This document shows, in pieces, positions 1 through 11,092 of a DNA stretch of 60,000 bases. Made by a program: the position numbers and the translations under genes. Origin of the DNA: Liolophura sinensis (lineage: Eukaryota > Mollusca > Polyplacophora > Chitonida > Chitonidae); the NCBI RefSeq assembly GCF_032854445.1, contig NC_088306.1, positions 28,431,764 to 28,491,763 of the forward strand, given 5' to 3'. Each line of letters begins with the position of its first letter. Within the stretch, counting starts at the first letter, position 1. The notes under the pieces are model-generated. The model was given only the letters and a program-made list of their open reading frames with translations. It made no database searches and had not been told where the DNA came from.

Positions 1-415
1 ACGAACTCGACTAACTCCGAAACAGTAAGGCTGCTCTTGTGAAAACACGAGCCTTGGATCTGAGTAACTAACTCGACTAACTGGGAAACAGTAAAGTTGC
101 TGTTGTAAAGACATGCGCTTTGGATTTGAGTAACGAACTCGATTAACTCGGAGCCACAAAGGCTAGTCCTGCATCAGCTAGTCAGTGAGCCTGTAAAGAT
201 ATGGGCCTTGGATTCGAATAACTAACTAGACTAACTGGATACCGTAAGGCATGGCCCTTAAATTGGATTATCTAGTTCGACTAACTCCGAAACAGTAAGG
301 CTGCTATTGTGAAGACACGAGCTTTGGATCTGAGTAACGAGCTCGACTAACTCCGAAACAGTAAGGCTGCTATTGTGAAGACACAAGCTTTGGACCTGAG
401 TAAATCTCGGAACAT
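1..415. repeat. 66-bp tandem repeat array, running off the left edge
   Basis: About six imperfect units with a period near 66 bases begin near 1, 67, 133, 267 and 333. Each carries a core like ACTCGACTAACTCCGAAAC followed by a GTAAGGCTGCT block. The unit from 133 is expanded and more diverged. The array continues beyond the window. Confidence 0.85.
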
Positions 416-930
416 CAGAATTTCATCATTTTTTTCGGGTCGACCATTTCACGTGAGTATCAGATTTGACTACTGTGTTGTATGTATTTCAATGGCTGCT
501 GAATCTTTCTGTGACGATCACACCACTTTTGTTGAACTTTAAACTTTGAACTGTTCAAGCATTTGGAAAGAAATAAACTACTGTCAGTATGGATACTACA
601 ATGCTGATGCCGTATTCGGCAGTGGGGAGGTGAAACGCCAGCGTGAATTAAAGAAAATTAAATTAAGGTTTTCTTCGAGAAGGAATACTCGAATGTATAT
701 GTGGACGGTAATAACCATATGTGATGAAGTTCATAGTAATACAAATATCACAAAAAAGCAAGCAACCTAAATATGTTTTATTAAATTTTATCTAGGTTCT
801 GAATTCAAATGTTATTAAAATTTTGCGAAAAGAACTTCCCAACTGTTCTTGCTTGCTCAGATATTTTCCTAATTTCAGAACGATGCTTGCGTGCACGGAT
901 TATAGAAAATATAACTGAAAAAAAATCAAG
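416..930. other. Non-genic spacer 5' of the GPCR gene
   Basis: No recognisable gene. It is AT-rich and presumably contains the promoter and 5' UTR of the GPCR gene that starts at 931. A 74-codon ORF inside it has no recognisable features. Confidence 0.4.
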
Positions 931-1971
931 ATGGACAACACATCAGACTACAACACTAGCACAACACTCCATGTAGATTACACCGCAACTGCCATTGCAG
1001 TTCGATCAACAGTGGTACTTTTGGTGTCAGTTACAATCATTATAAGCAATCTAATTAATTTCATTGTCCTGAGGGCGATTAAACAGATGTCCCCTGTCAC
1101 CAATGTTTTCCTGACGAATTTGACGACAGCGGATTTCTGCGCGGGGCTTATTGCTTGTCTACCGTCCATAGCTCCGGCGATCACCGGCAGGTGGCCTTAC
1201 GGCGCCGTTTGGTGCCAGATAAGCGGTATAGCTCATGGGTCATGTTGCGCGGTGTCCATTTGGAGCGTTGGTGTCATTGGAGTTGAACGTTACGTTGCTA
1301 CTCGCCATCCATTGTTCTACAAGCATAAATTGACATCTCGGACATCTTTGCTCGTTGTTGGTTCCCTGTGGACGCTGGCCGTACTCACATTCCTGACACC
1401 AAATATGACCAAAGCCGATTTTCTGTACTTCCGGTACCAACAGGAAATCAGCATGTGTGGTTTGTATTGGGAGGCGGAATGGCTATGCATAGCAACAGGG
1501 TTTATGATTCCAGTCCTGAGCGGGTCCGTCATCATTTTCACTACAGTATCGATAGCTAAAGCTCTGAAACAAGCACAGACAGCTAATATTCGTCCAGGCG
1601 AAGTTGTGATGACCGAAACAAGCCTTCGGCAACGTAACTCGAGTTCGCGCGAAGAGAAAGCCGTCCGACTGCTGATCGTAACAACAGGTTTATATTTCAT
1701 GACGTGGGGACCGTATTCTACCTTGGCTATACTGGAAGCATTTAGCCCTGACATTCGCTCTCCGGGTTGGTTGGCTTTTACCCTTATGTGGATCGCAAAC
1801 AGCAACTGCTTCGTCAATGTCATCATCTATTCGGCCATTTATCCTTCGTTCAAATCTCAGTTGAAAAGATTGTTGTATACGTTTTTCTGTTGCGGATGCC
1901 TTCGACCAGGTTCGCGTGTTGAGCCATGGTCAACCTCTGGAAGTCACACCACGCCACGGGATCGATACTAA
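931..1971 (+). CDS. Orphan class A (rhodopsin-like) G protein-coupled receptor, single exon
   Basis: The 346-residue protein has seven hydrophobic segments and should act as a plasma-membrane receptor coupling to heterotrimeric G proteins. The short N-terminus has two N-glycosylation sequons (residues 3 and 8). Class A landmarks in order: N40 in TM1, NLTTAD with D68 in TM2, C95 at the top of TM3 pairing with C176 in extracellular loop 2, E119-R120-Y121 in place of DRY, W147 in TM4, P194 in TM5, TWGPY at 258-262 in TM6, and N296-V-I-I-Y300 in TM7, where the usual NPxxY proline is Val. Intracellular loop 3 spans about 209-243. Cysteines at 320, 321 and 323 are plausible palmitoylation sites. 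The start ATG follows an A-rich leader and gives a normal N-terminus. The gene has no intron, as is common for invertebrate orphan receptors. The TWGPY motif recalls the GPR161/amine-receptor neighbourhood, but the ligand and subfamily cannot be assigned. Confidence 0.9.
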   Translation: MDNTSDYNTSTTLHVDYTATAIAVRSTVVLLVSVTIIISNLINFIVLRAIKQMSPVTNVFLTNLTTADFCAGLIACLPSIAPAITGRWPYGAVWCQISGIAHGSCCAVSIWSVGVIGVERYVATRHPLFYKHKLTSRTSLLVVGSLWTLAVLTFLTPNMTKADFLYFRYQQEISMCGLYWEAEWLCIATGFMIPVLSGSVIIFTTVSIAKALKQAQTANIRPGEVVMTETSLRQRNSSSREEKAVRLLIVTTGLYFMTWGPYSTLAILEAFSPDIRSPGWLAFTLMWIANSNCFVNVIIYSAIYPSFKSQLKRLLYTFFCCGCLRPGSRVEPWSTSGSHTTPRDRY

Positions 1972-2070
1972 ACTGAAGCTCATGTGCAAAGTAAAACTTC
2001 GTGTTTACCTTTAGATAACGTTATTTGTTTGGTAACGAAGATCTACCAATTATCAGTTCTCGTCAAGAGG

Positions 2071-3985
2071 AAGAAACACCTGTAGCCCATGGTAGCGGAA
2101 CGGAGCTTACATCTTGTCTTATAGGATGTAGAAACACCTGTAGTCCATGGTAGCGGAACGGAGCTTACATCTTGTCCTATAGGATGTAGAAACACCTGTA
2201 GCCCATGGTAGCGGAACGGAGCTTACATCTTGTCTTATAGGATGTAGAAACACCTGTAGCCCATGGTAGCGGAACGGAGCTTACATCTTGTCTTATAGGA
2301 TGTAGAAACACCTGTAGCCCATGTTAGCGGAACGGAGCTTACATCTTGGTCTTATAGGATGTAGAAACACCTGTAGCCCCATGGTAGCGGAACGGAGCTT
2401 ACATCTTGTCTTATAGGATGTAGAAACACCTGTAGCCCATGGTAGTGGAACGGAGCTTACATCTTGTCTTATAGGATGTAGAAACACCTGTAGCCCATGG
2501 TAGCGGATCGTAGCTTACATCTTGTCTTATAGGATGTAGAAACACCTGTAGCCCATGGTAGCGGATCGTAGCTTACATCTTGTCTTATAGGATGTAGAAA
2601 CACCTGTAGCCCATGGGAGTGGAACGGAGCTTACATCTTGTCTTATAGGATGTAGAAACACCTGTAGCCCATGGTAGCGGATCGTAGCTTACATCTTGTC
2701 TTATAGGATGTAGAAACACCTGTAGCCCATGGTAGCGGAACGGAGCTTTACATCTTGTCTTATAGGATGTAGAAACACCTGTAGCCCATGGTAGCGGAAC
2801 GGAGCTTACATCTTGCCTTATAGGATGTAGAAACACTGTAGCCCATGGTAGCGGAACGGAGCTTACATCTTGTCTTATAGGATGTAGAAACACCTGTAGC
2901 CCATGGTAGTGGAACGGAGCTTACATCTTGTCTTATAGGATGTAGAAACACCTGTAGCCCATGGTAGCGGATCGAGCTTACATCTTGTCTTATAGGATGT
3001 AGAAACACCTGTAGCCCATGGTAGTGGAACGAAGCTTACATCTTGTCTTATAGGATGTGGAAACACCTGTAGCCCATGGTAGCGGAACGGAGCTTACATC
3101 TTGTCTTATAGGATGTAGAAACACCTGTAGCCCATGGTAGCGGAACAGGGCTTACATCTTGTCTTATAGGATGAAGAAACACCTGTAGCCCATGGTAGCG
3201 GAACGGAGCTTACATCTTGTCTTATAGGATGTAGAAACACCTGTAGCCCATGGTAGCGGATCGTAGCTTACATCTTGTCTTATAGGATGTAGAAACACGT
3301 GTAGTCCATGGTAGCGGAACGGAGCTTACATCTTGTCTTATAGGATGTAGAAACACCTGTAGCCCATGGTAGCGGATCGTAGCTTACATCTTGTCTTATA
3401 GGATGAAGAAACACGTGTAGTCCATGGTAGTGGAACGGAGCTTACATCTTGCCTTATAGAATGTAGAAACACCTGTAGCCCATGGTAGCGGAACGGAGCT
3501 TACATCTTGTCTTATAGGATGTAGAAACATCTGTAGTCCATGGTAGCGGAACGGAGCTTACATCTTGTCTTATAGGATGTAGAAACACCTGTAGCCGATG
3601 GTAGCGGATCGTAGCTTACATCTTGTCTTATAGGATGTAGAAACACCTGTAGCCCATGGTAGCAGAACGGAGCTTACATCTTGTCTTATAGGATATAGAA
3701 ACACCTGTAGCCCATGGTAGCGGGTCGTAGCTTACATCTTGTCTTATAGGATGAAGAAACACGTGTAGTCCATGGTAGTGGAACGGAGCTTACATCTTGC
3801 CTTATAGGATGTAGAAACACCTGTAGCCCATGGTAGTGGAACGGAGCTTACATCTTGTCTTATAGGATGAAGAAACACCTGTAGCCCATGGTAGCGGAAC
3901 GGAGCTTATATCTTGTCTTATAAATTGAAGAAACATGTGTAGCCCCATGGTAGCGGAACGGAGCTTACATCTCGTCGTATTGAAT
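2071..3985. repeat. 58-bp minisatellite, about 33 copies
   Basis: The units have a strict 58-base period with an NcoI-like CCATGG core and a CTTACATCTTGTCTTATAGG block. Two unit types are interspersed: one reads GCGGAACGGAGC, the other GCGGATCGTAGC. A few units carry one-base indels. Because 58 is not a multiple of three, all reverse frames read through several units and give spurious repetitive ORFs. The array starts about 100 bases after the GPCR stop codon and may lie in its 3' UTR or immediate flank. Confidence 0.95.
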
Positions 3986-4920
3986 ACCTGAAATGTATAG
4001 TTTTAATTGAAAATGAAACAAGATATGACAAAGCAGTTTAAATTTTTTTCATTTTTCAGCCATATTTTATATTTCTTCTAACCTTCTATTGTATGCAAAT
4101 TTTCAGTTTTCTAAAATATTGGGAAATGACGTCACCGATGACGGAACCAGCTTAGCTCCCCCACTTCGGGCTCCCTCCAACAAAACTGTTTTCATGGCTA
4201 CCACAGCAAATTACTCACTTTCCGGACTGACCACTGGGGCTTTGGGATAACTGTAGTTAAAAGTCATATTTGGGCCCCAAGAAGAAAACTGACAAGCGTT
4301 TCTGTTGTTTTATGTTAGGCCACATCATGTACTTTGTATTTAAAATGTATAAACCAAACTTTTCGTGTATCCTTCATGACGAATGTTGCGGCTCACCAAG
4401 ACAGACTGACCCGTTTAATGACTATGGAGGTTAACAACATATTGTTTTTATTTATTTGACTGGGGTTTAACGTCTTATTGAGGACTCCCTGACTTATACG
4501 AGTCAGGTCGAGAGGTAGAGACGACTCCTCTATCAATGAGTAAACAAGAACCCTGCCAATTTTCCAGAATAAAAACTCGAACGTCCCAGGATCTAATTTG
4601 CCACAGGGGTTGTTTAATAACGCGACAATATTTTGAGTAATTCTGGGCCAGTATTTAACGTCTAATAAATGACAACTAACTTCAGTGCATCAAATTTTGC
4701 TTATTCCATTGTGTGAGGGGGCGTTTCAGTTACGACTATTTAGGCGTATACATGCACAGTTAGAATAAAACACGGTCTTAGGTAAGTTAAGTCGAGATAG
4801 GATTCCAATGAGTACATGTGACTACACAGGCATGTATTTGGCAGCTGTCATACTGCCGTCGGTACTCTACTCGTTGTACCCTTGGTGCTGTAGTTTTTAT
4901 ATTCGTATGTTGTCTGCCTT
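3986..4920. other. Non-genic spacer with a short SINE tail remnant
   Basis: No gene seen. Near 4441-4480 the bases TTTATTTATTTGACTGGGG and the following TTTAACGTC resemble the reverse-complemented 3' tail of the SINE family found elsewhere in the window. Confidence 0.4.
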
Positions 4921-5043
4921 GAATTATTTATTTATTTATTTATTTATTATTTATTTATATGCTAAGTGTTTAACGTCGTACTCAAGAATATTTCACTTAT
5001 ACCACGGTGGACACCATTGTGGTGGGAGGATAACTGACCTGTA
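4921..5043 (-). repeat. SINE fragment, 3' half (minus orientation)
   Basis: An (ATTT)n tract at 4921-4960 is followed by TTTAACGTCGTACTCAAGAA and then TATTTCACTTATACCACGGT. These match the 3' end of the complete SINE at 45613-45880, read in the same orientation. The tRNA-like head is absent. Confidence 0.75.
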
Positions 5044-5414
5044 AATGATTTCATCCGAGAAAACGTAATTTTTCTAATGAACAACACTTCTTCGTTATTA
5101 CCATTTGTGTGACGTTATATTTGCTCGATCAATGACCACGCCTCCAATTTGTCATTAGTATATCAGGAAAGGCGATAAAATAGCTTTAATGAACAACGTC
5201 TTTGTTTGTCAAAAACCGCTGATATTCATAACGTTTAAAACAGGTAACAAATATTTAGCGCTGTTATCAATAGAAATAATGTGCCATTCTAAGATCATCT
5301 GCTCTAACTTTGGTCTTTTGTCTCTCTGTATATAGCGAACTTGGGTTAAAAGATAACCCTCGTGTGTTGTTCACTGTCAAAAGGTGTGTAGCCCAGCGTC
5401 GTATTCGTTACGAA
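5044..5414. other. Non-genic spacer
   Basis: Nothing recognised. It is AT-rich with no long ORF or repeat. Confidence 0.4.
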
Positions 5415-5650
5415 CGTCAAACAAAAATATGAACGCAAGAAGCAATTTTATATTGTTTTCTCTCAGTATTAAATAACGTGTTAACTCAACCATTAGGTTA
5501 AGTATTGATTATCAATTTTGGCTTCAACATCAACTTGAAATGAAGCTAAAATTGATAATGAATACTTACCTAAATTGTTTAGTTAACACGTTATTTAATA
5601 GCGAGAGAACAATATAAAATTGCTTCGTGCATGGGTTTATATGTTTGTTA
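5415..5650. repeat. Long imperfect palindrome (foldback element)
   Basis: The left arm reads AGCAATTTTATATTGTT at 5441, with GTTAACTCAACC further in. It pairs with the right arm, GTTAACACGTTATTTAATAG through AACAATATAAAATTGCTT near 5608-5625. The arms are about 90-110 bases and meet at a 14-base loop (5527-5540) between GCTTCA and TGAAGC. This fits a foldback MITE. I could not define target-site duplications. Confidence 0.8.
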
Positions 5651-6009
5651 AGTATAAATGAGTTTATCTAAACATATAACGTTTACAGCCTACGTTTAAG
5701 GTCAGGGGGTATGTCTTGAGAGCTAGGTTTCAGTTTTTGTCATCAACTTGTAAACTTGCCGGTTATTTTAAGTTATCTTGTGATTATTGACCCAAAGCGT
5801 CCATTGTGGTTGACGGCTGGTATACGAATGTCTGATTGGATGTAAAAAATTGGCTTCTCCGCCCCAAAAGGACGATGCACTTTATTTTTCGTATGGATGA
5901 TTGCGAATGGCCATTATAAATCTAGTGCTTTATTGGTTTGTGCTGAACGTTATTTTGAAAATTTGTCATGCGATCATACTTTTTATCATACTTTGGTGGT
6001 GATATTGAC

Positions 6010-6540
6010 TTGATTGAGCTTCGGTTAGAAATGGAAAGGTTTAAGTTAAAATAGGAAGAAATACGAATAAAATAAAGAGAGTTAGCGAAGTTGAAATTAG
6101 AAAAAGGAAAAGAGAGACAAACAGTTACAAAAGGAGTTCAAACTGAAGGAACTCAAGGATAAATAGTGAGGATTTAAGAGAGGTTGTTCTCTTGGAGGGA
6201 TTTACGGACAGTGTTCATAATGAGGTCAAGGTTTATTTAGATCAACTGAAGGTCAAGGACGTTAAGACCGCAGACAGTTTGGCAGATGAATATGAGTTAA
6301 ATCACAAGACTAATGAGCAAAACTTTCAGCCTAAATTTCGGAAGAAGTGAATTCTGATAACTAGACTTCAAATTTTAGTACGGACAAGCAGGGCTCTGAG
6401 AAGCATAAGTCAAATGTGTGTTTTTCTTCTGGCAAGAAGACCTTTCAGTCCAAACCTCAAGATGTAAGTCCACCCTCTTTCCGTCATTGTAAACCCACAG
6501 GACATCTATTATCCACGTGCCCAGTCCTGAAAAGGAAAGC
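6010..6540 (+). pseudogene. gag remnant: SCAN-like capsid segment and zinc knuckle
   Basis: A charged, coiled-coil-like stretch with internal stops (about 6030-6170) precedes a conserved piece with LLEGFTDSVHNEVKVYLDQL and LADEYELNHK (6183-6310), the pattern of SCAN-like Gypsy capsids. A knuckle reading FRHCKPTGHLLSTC follows near 6478-6520. It has the second Cys, the His and the last Cys at CCHC spacing, but Phe stands where the first Cys belongs. It is followed in the element by the protease. Confidence 0.65.
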
Positions 6541-6672
6541 GTAGCGAAAGTCAGTAGCTTCTGTTAACTCTAGCTGTAAACCAGTGTGGCCACAAGTTGA
6601 GATAGGTAGTGTTGATCCGATCGTTAAATCACAAGTTAAGGAGGTAGAGCAGACTCCAGAGACTGGGGATAC

Positions 6673-7074
6673 ATGTCTGATGGTGTGGTTACTGGCATTG
6701 GAGTTACCTCCCCTGTTCCTATACTTAGAGATACTGGGACGCTGATGATGGCAGATGCGATTCTTGCACACTCTGATAAGGCCAACAGTCATGTTTTCAT
6801 CCAGGATATTAATGGAAATTTTATGTCTGTTCTGTTACTGGAAGGTTCCCTTACTTCTGACATGGTTACTAGTTTAGTAACTGTACGGGTTGTTTATACT
6901 TTGCCTGTGGAAGGTGTTTCCTTTTTTTTGGGTAATGATTTAGCAGGAGATAAAGTTATGGTGTGTTCGCATGTCTGTCGGGTTCCGGCTCTTGACGGAA
7001 ATACAGAAGACCTACGAGAAGGCTTTCCATATATTTCCATGCTGTGTGGTTACCAGGTCACAGAAAAAAGCTAG
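6673..7074 (+). pseudogene. Retropepsin-like aspartic protease fragment of the Gypsy element
   Basis: The open stretch encodes LRDTGT, containing the catalytic aspartate of a retroviral-type aspartic protease (GAT at 6730). About 65 residues later FFLGNDLAG matches the family's second conserved block. The beginning of the domain and the join to gag are not in one frame. Downstream, 7123-7323 is an open linker that I do not assign further. Confidence 0.7.
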
Positions 7075-7439
7075 AGACAAGGAAGACAATTCTTCTATTA
7101 CCATTCAGCGGGTAGTATTAATTTGGCTGAAACTTTCTTTCGTGATATTGATGGTGTAGAGGATGGTCAGGAGTTAGACAGACCTGTGTTCTCTCGATCT
7201 GATGTAGTTAAAGAACAACAGTCAGATTCCGAATTGAGGCAATTAAGTAAGTCTGCTTTATCTGTGAAGGAAATAGCTGAGGCACCTGTTGGTTATTACA
7301 TGGAAGATGAGCTGTTAGAATAACGTATAGACCCCCCTATCTATCAGCTAACGACGATTAGGCACTTTGTTGTAAAGTTGTCTTACATCTACGCTGTCAA
7401 AATGAAGTACTTAGGATGGTACATGAGATTCTAATGGGT

Positions 7440-7935
7440 GAACATTACAGCATTTAAGCCTTAAAAAGACAGAAAGTAAAATTACTCACCATTTTCACTG
7501 GCCTAAGAATGTGGTTAATTTCTTTAAGACATCACACATGTCAACTGGTAGGAAAACCACAGCATAGTGTAAGGCCTGCACCATTTATTCCAATTCCTGC
7601 GTTTGGTGAACGGTTTATCAAGGTACTCATTGATTACGTTTGTCCATTACATAGAACTAAGTCAGAATACAAGTATCTTTTGACTATTATCGATACAGTT
7701 ACTAGATTTCCGGAAGCTATCCCACTGAAACTGATAACTACTCCTCAGATAGTTAACAGTCTATTACAGTTTTCCACCAGGTATGGTTTACCTAATGAAA
7801 TACCATCTGATCAGGGATCAAATTTTATGTCAGGCTTATTTTAGGAAGTTATATATCAGCTGGGGATCAAGCTGCTTAAATCTACAGATTATCACCCTCA
7901 ATCCCAAGGGGCTTTGGAACGATACTAATTTGAAG
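7440..7935 (+). pseudogene. Integrase of the Gypsy element (zinc region and DDE core, frameshifted)
   Basis: HHFHWPKNV near 7487 and CQLVGKPQ near 7537 mark the HHCC zinc-binding region, with one Cys apparently lost. The core follows: D in VLIDYV (about 7632), RFPEAIPL, then D in SDQGSNF (about 7809). After a frameshift near 7840, LLKSTDYHPQSQGALER supplies the catalytic Glu at about 7915. All three DDE residues are therefore still encoded, in two frames. Confidence 0.8.
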
Positions 7936-7956
7936 ACCTCTCAGGAGAAAATGAAA

Positions 7957-8240
7957 TTATGCTACGACAAGAAGGTAGAGCCACGAAAATTTTCTCCTGG
8001 AGATCAGGTTCTAGTTTTGTTGCCCCTACCTCAGGAACCGCTTAAAGCCAAGTTTAGTGTCCGTATCAGGTGGTAAAGAAAGTTAAGCATGTTAACTACG
8101 TTATTCGCACATTATTATTATTATATCGTTATATTATTATATCGTTATTCGTTATTCGTAGGAAAACTGAAAGAATATGTATGAAGTACAAATCCCGTGA
8201 TGCAAGTCAGTCAGTAGCTGTGGTTAGCACAGTAGTAAAA
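7957..8240 (+). pseudogene. Post-integrase (GPY-like) module of the Gypsy element
   Basis: YDKKVEPRKFSPGDQVLVLL near 7960-8020 is the typical segment following Gypsy integrases. It is followed by VKKVKHVNYVI (about 8070) and RKTERICMKYKSRD (about 8160), interrupted by an inserted ATT-rich stretch at 8105-8155. The module leads directly into the RT N-terminal region, which fixes the integrase-before-RT order. Confidence 0.6.
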
Positions 8241-8269
8241 CATATCTACTTCATGTACTGAGCCCAAAG

Positions 8270-8690
8270 AGCCAGGTATCATTCAAGTTGATTTCTTAAA
8301 TCCTAAGTTGGATAGCTCACCTTGTATTGTGCAGTTTTGATGAAGTGTTAAGTCGTCTTTCTAAAAGTCAGAGACAGGATATTAGAAAGTTGCTCGAGAT
8401 TTACCCAAAGACATGTTCGGATGTACCAGTTGGGCTACTGCTGCAGTATATGAAGCAGATGTACGAGGGGCTGTACCTATCAAATAATACCCCTACAGAA
8501 TTAACCGTGCAAAGTTAAAGCTTGTTAACCAGGAAATGCAGTACATGCTAGACAACGGGATTATAGAGCCCAACAAGAGTTGACAAGTGTTCAACAACTA
8601 TAACAACTAAGCCCGATGGTTCTATACACCTATGTGTGGATTAGAGAAAGGTCAACGCTGTTACCAAGACGAATTATCCTATTTCCCGTA
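8270..8690 (+). pseudogene. Reverse transcriptase N-terminal fragment of the Gypsy element
   Basis: The bases from 8263 encode EPKEPGIIQVDFLNPKLDSS, then in a shifted frame LSRLSKSQRQDIRKLLEIYP (8350-8410) and CSDVPVG. Near 8610 TKPDGSIHLCVD, a stop codon, then RKVNAVTKTNYPIS match the RT finger region. The YxDD palm and everything after it are absent, so the element is truncated at about 8700. Confidence 0.7.
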
Positions 8691-9060
8691 TTCTATGATT
8701 ACGCGAACTTTGGAAGCCTGAATATTTCATCCGGATTTGGACGATGTAATAGACTATGTATATGAAATTATTTGTATTGTTTTGTATATATTGTCAGTTG
8801 TACTATTTGTCTATTTTGTTAAAATATATGAATTGAACTTAATCAAGTGTGTTCGTGTTTTTTTTTCTTTGGTCTTGTGTAAGGCCTATATCGCTAATCT
8901 GTTCACATCTGATTCCGTGTGTTGTGTTCGAACTTGACAATGACCGTGAGAATCAATAACGGTGGCAATCAGCATCAAAGCTGTAACTAGATGACGATGA
9001 CAAATAAAATGACTGTAAGCAATATGGACAAATACATACTACAAAATCAACAGCAATATT

Positions 9061-9200
9061 GAATTTATTTATTCATTTATTTATTTGATTGTTTTATTTT
9101 ATCGGCGTCTTAGGCTGTACTCAAGAATATTTCAATTTTACGATAGCGTCCAGCATGATGACGGAAAAACTGATGCTACCACCATCTGTAACTGTAGAAA
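9061..9200 (-). repeat. SINE fragment, 3' half (minus orientation)
   Basis: A T/A-rich (ATTT)n tract is followed by GGCTGTACTCAAGAATATTT and TACGATAGCGTCCAGCATGA, a diverged copy of the 3' and middle parts of the SINE at 45613-45880. Confidence 0.65.
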
Positions 9201-11021
9201 GGGTACCATAGGCAGTCAAAACTTCTGACTGTGGCCTCTGTCATCAGTTTACTGTAAACAGGCTAGCACAACGGCCATCAGCACCAAATACATGCTGCAG
9301 GGGGCAGCGCCGTCAAAAATGTAAAGGTCTGTGACAAGGACAATCAAAATAAATGAAGGTAGCCACCATCTTAAAAACTGTAATTTTATTAAAATGGTGT
9401 TTAATGCTAGGCTCAATAATATGTCGGCTATGCCTCCTGACTAAAGGCAGCTGCTGAGCCAAGACTGGGGTTCGAACATGCGTATTTATTGTTCAGGAGC
9501 AAAGGATAAACTGCGCAGACGGCTACAAAAGTGAACAATGAAAGCAGATGAACGTACAAAATCCTTGTACAAGGCCGGATTTGAACTCCCATGTAGTGTG
9601 TTCTTAGGAACAGGGAGGCAAGTACATTAAATGATACATGAAATGCTGTTTTTTTTTCTTAATACAAAACATGTGATGTCGCTTAACACATAAAAATACA
9701 AAAGCTGGTACCGTGATCTCAGTAAAAAATCGATGACGTCATTTCCCACCATTGGTAAGCATAAAATAGAGGGGTTATTAAGAAATATAAAATATTCCCC
9801 AAAAATGAATTTTTTTCGGTGGGGGGGGGGGGGCATATTTATTCTCCATTTTCGTTAAAACCATGCTCTTCGTTTCATAGTGCAGGTTATCGTTTAACCA
9901 ACCGGCTACCACGCGTTCAGCCAGACACGTTGTCTTTGACATATGCAAATGTATTGAAGTGAAAGAGCTTTCCGTTTGAATGCCCATTAACCTACTCTAT
10001 ATGCCTAGGCGATTGTGACACCAAAAGTCCTTTATTGGTGTATACCTTTAGATATTATAATGTTTTGTTAATTTCCGATGCCGACTTCTCATTCATCAGT
10101 AAGAATGACAGACATAATACCGTTGTAGAATATGTTATCTCTTTGATGAATACAAGGCACAAAGAGTTTCGTAATCAAATGCTATTATGGATCGGGTCTA
10201 CCACAATTACATAATCATGTTGGACGCATCTATGGGATGCAAACTGAATTGATGCAATCAAAATACAGCACGTGCATGGATTTACGGATTGTCTGGATAC
10301 CGGCACGATGCCGGCACAGTCAGGAAGAGAGTGCGCTGACGTTGTTGACAGACCCAGACAACTAGTTACAGGCACATCATCCCAGAGAGTTATGTAAACC
10401 TACATACTCGTTTGTAATTAAGGAGAGTACCTGAAATGCCAATAAACGTGCTTCAGAGATATTCCGTTATTGACGACAAAGCGTTGTTTGATAACGAAAC
10501 AATGTTTTAACGTCTTTGAAAAGAAAGAAGTGAAAGCAAGTCTTTAACACACGTTAAAAATAGACTTTGGGGATATCGTAACGACGTTCTTTTGGGCATA
10601 TCCTAACGACGTACTTTAATTAAAGGACGGTGTTAGTTTCCTGCACAGATAGCTTTGCGACAGTGAAACATTATACTCCATGTTTTAAACCAAGGAGGTG
10701 TGTGCTAAGTACGTTTATCACGTACAGAACGTTTGGGAAGGAGCCATTTTTAGTTTAAGAGTTACAAACCCCAAATCCTCCGAGGCCTTTACATTTTGAG
10801 TTATTTCTTTACACTATGTACGTCAACACCGATGAAAGAATAAAGATGCCATTGTCCTTGACCTCCACTTAAATTTGACGACGAGAGGAGAACGTGGCTA
10901 ATTGGTATAAGTACAGGTTTGTAGACAACAAATGTACGAGTCTTTATATCACGAGAAAGAAAGTCCGTCAGTAACTTGCCAAAGGTTGGTTGTTTACCCT
11001 TAAGTGCATCAACTTCATCTA

Positions 11022-11092
11022 ACAGCCATTGTAGAAGTGAAAATGTTTGAGTATGGCGTTAGCAACATTTGAATAAATAAATAAATACATAA
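11022..11092 (+). repeat. SINE 3' tail remnant (plus orientation)
   Basis: GTTTGAGTATGGCGTTAGCA followed by an AATAAATAAATAAATAC tail corresponds to the 3' end of the window's SINE family. The rest of the element is not recognisable. Confidence 0.55.

Larger units (their letters stand above)
6000..8720 (+). mobile_element. Decayed Ty3/Gypsy LTR retrotransposon of Gmr1-like domain order
   Basis: Collinear fragments on the plus strand are, in order: a SCAN-like capsid segment (6180-6350), a zinc knuckle (6475-6540), a retropepsin with DTG (6730), an integrase zinc region and DDE core (7440-7935), a post-integrase GPY-like module (7957-8240), and only the N-terminal part of reverse transcriptase (8270-8690). 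Integrase before reverse transcriptase is the unusual order known from Gmr1-like Gypsy elements and contrasts with the usual Gypsy PR-RT-RH-INT. Frameshifts and stops break every domain. The RT palm and RNase H are missing. No LTR pair was recognised. The element is clearly inactive. Confidence 0.8.

Noticed and set aside
2293-3066. Several minus-strand ORFs with a repeated peptide (FLHPIRQDVSSVPLPWATG)
   Set aside because: They follow the 58-bp minisatellite in shifting frames. A 58-base unit reads through in all frames and has no gene context.
9420-9480. Possible tRNA gene around GGTTCGAAC
   Set aside because: Only a B-box-like string is present. No A box at proper spacing and no cloverleaf could be formed by eye.
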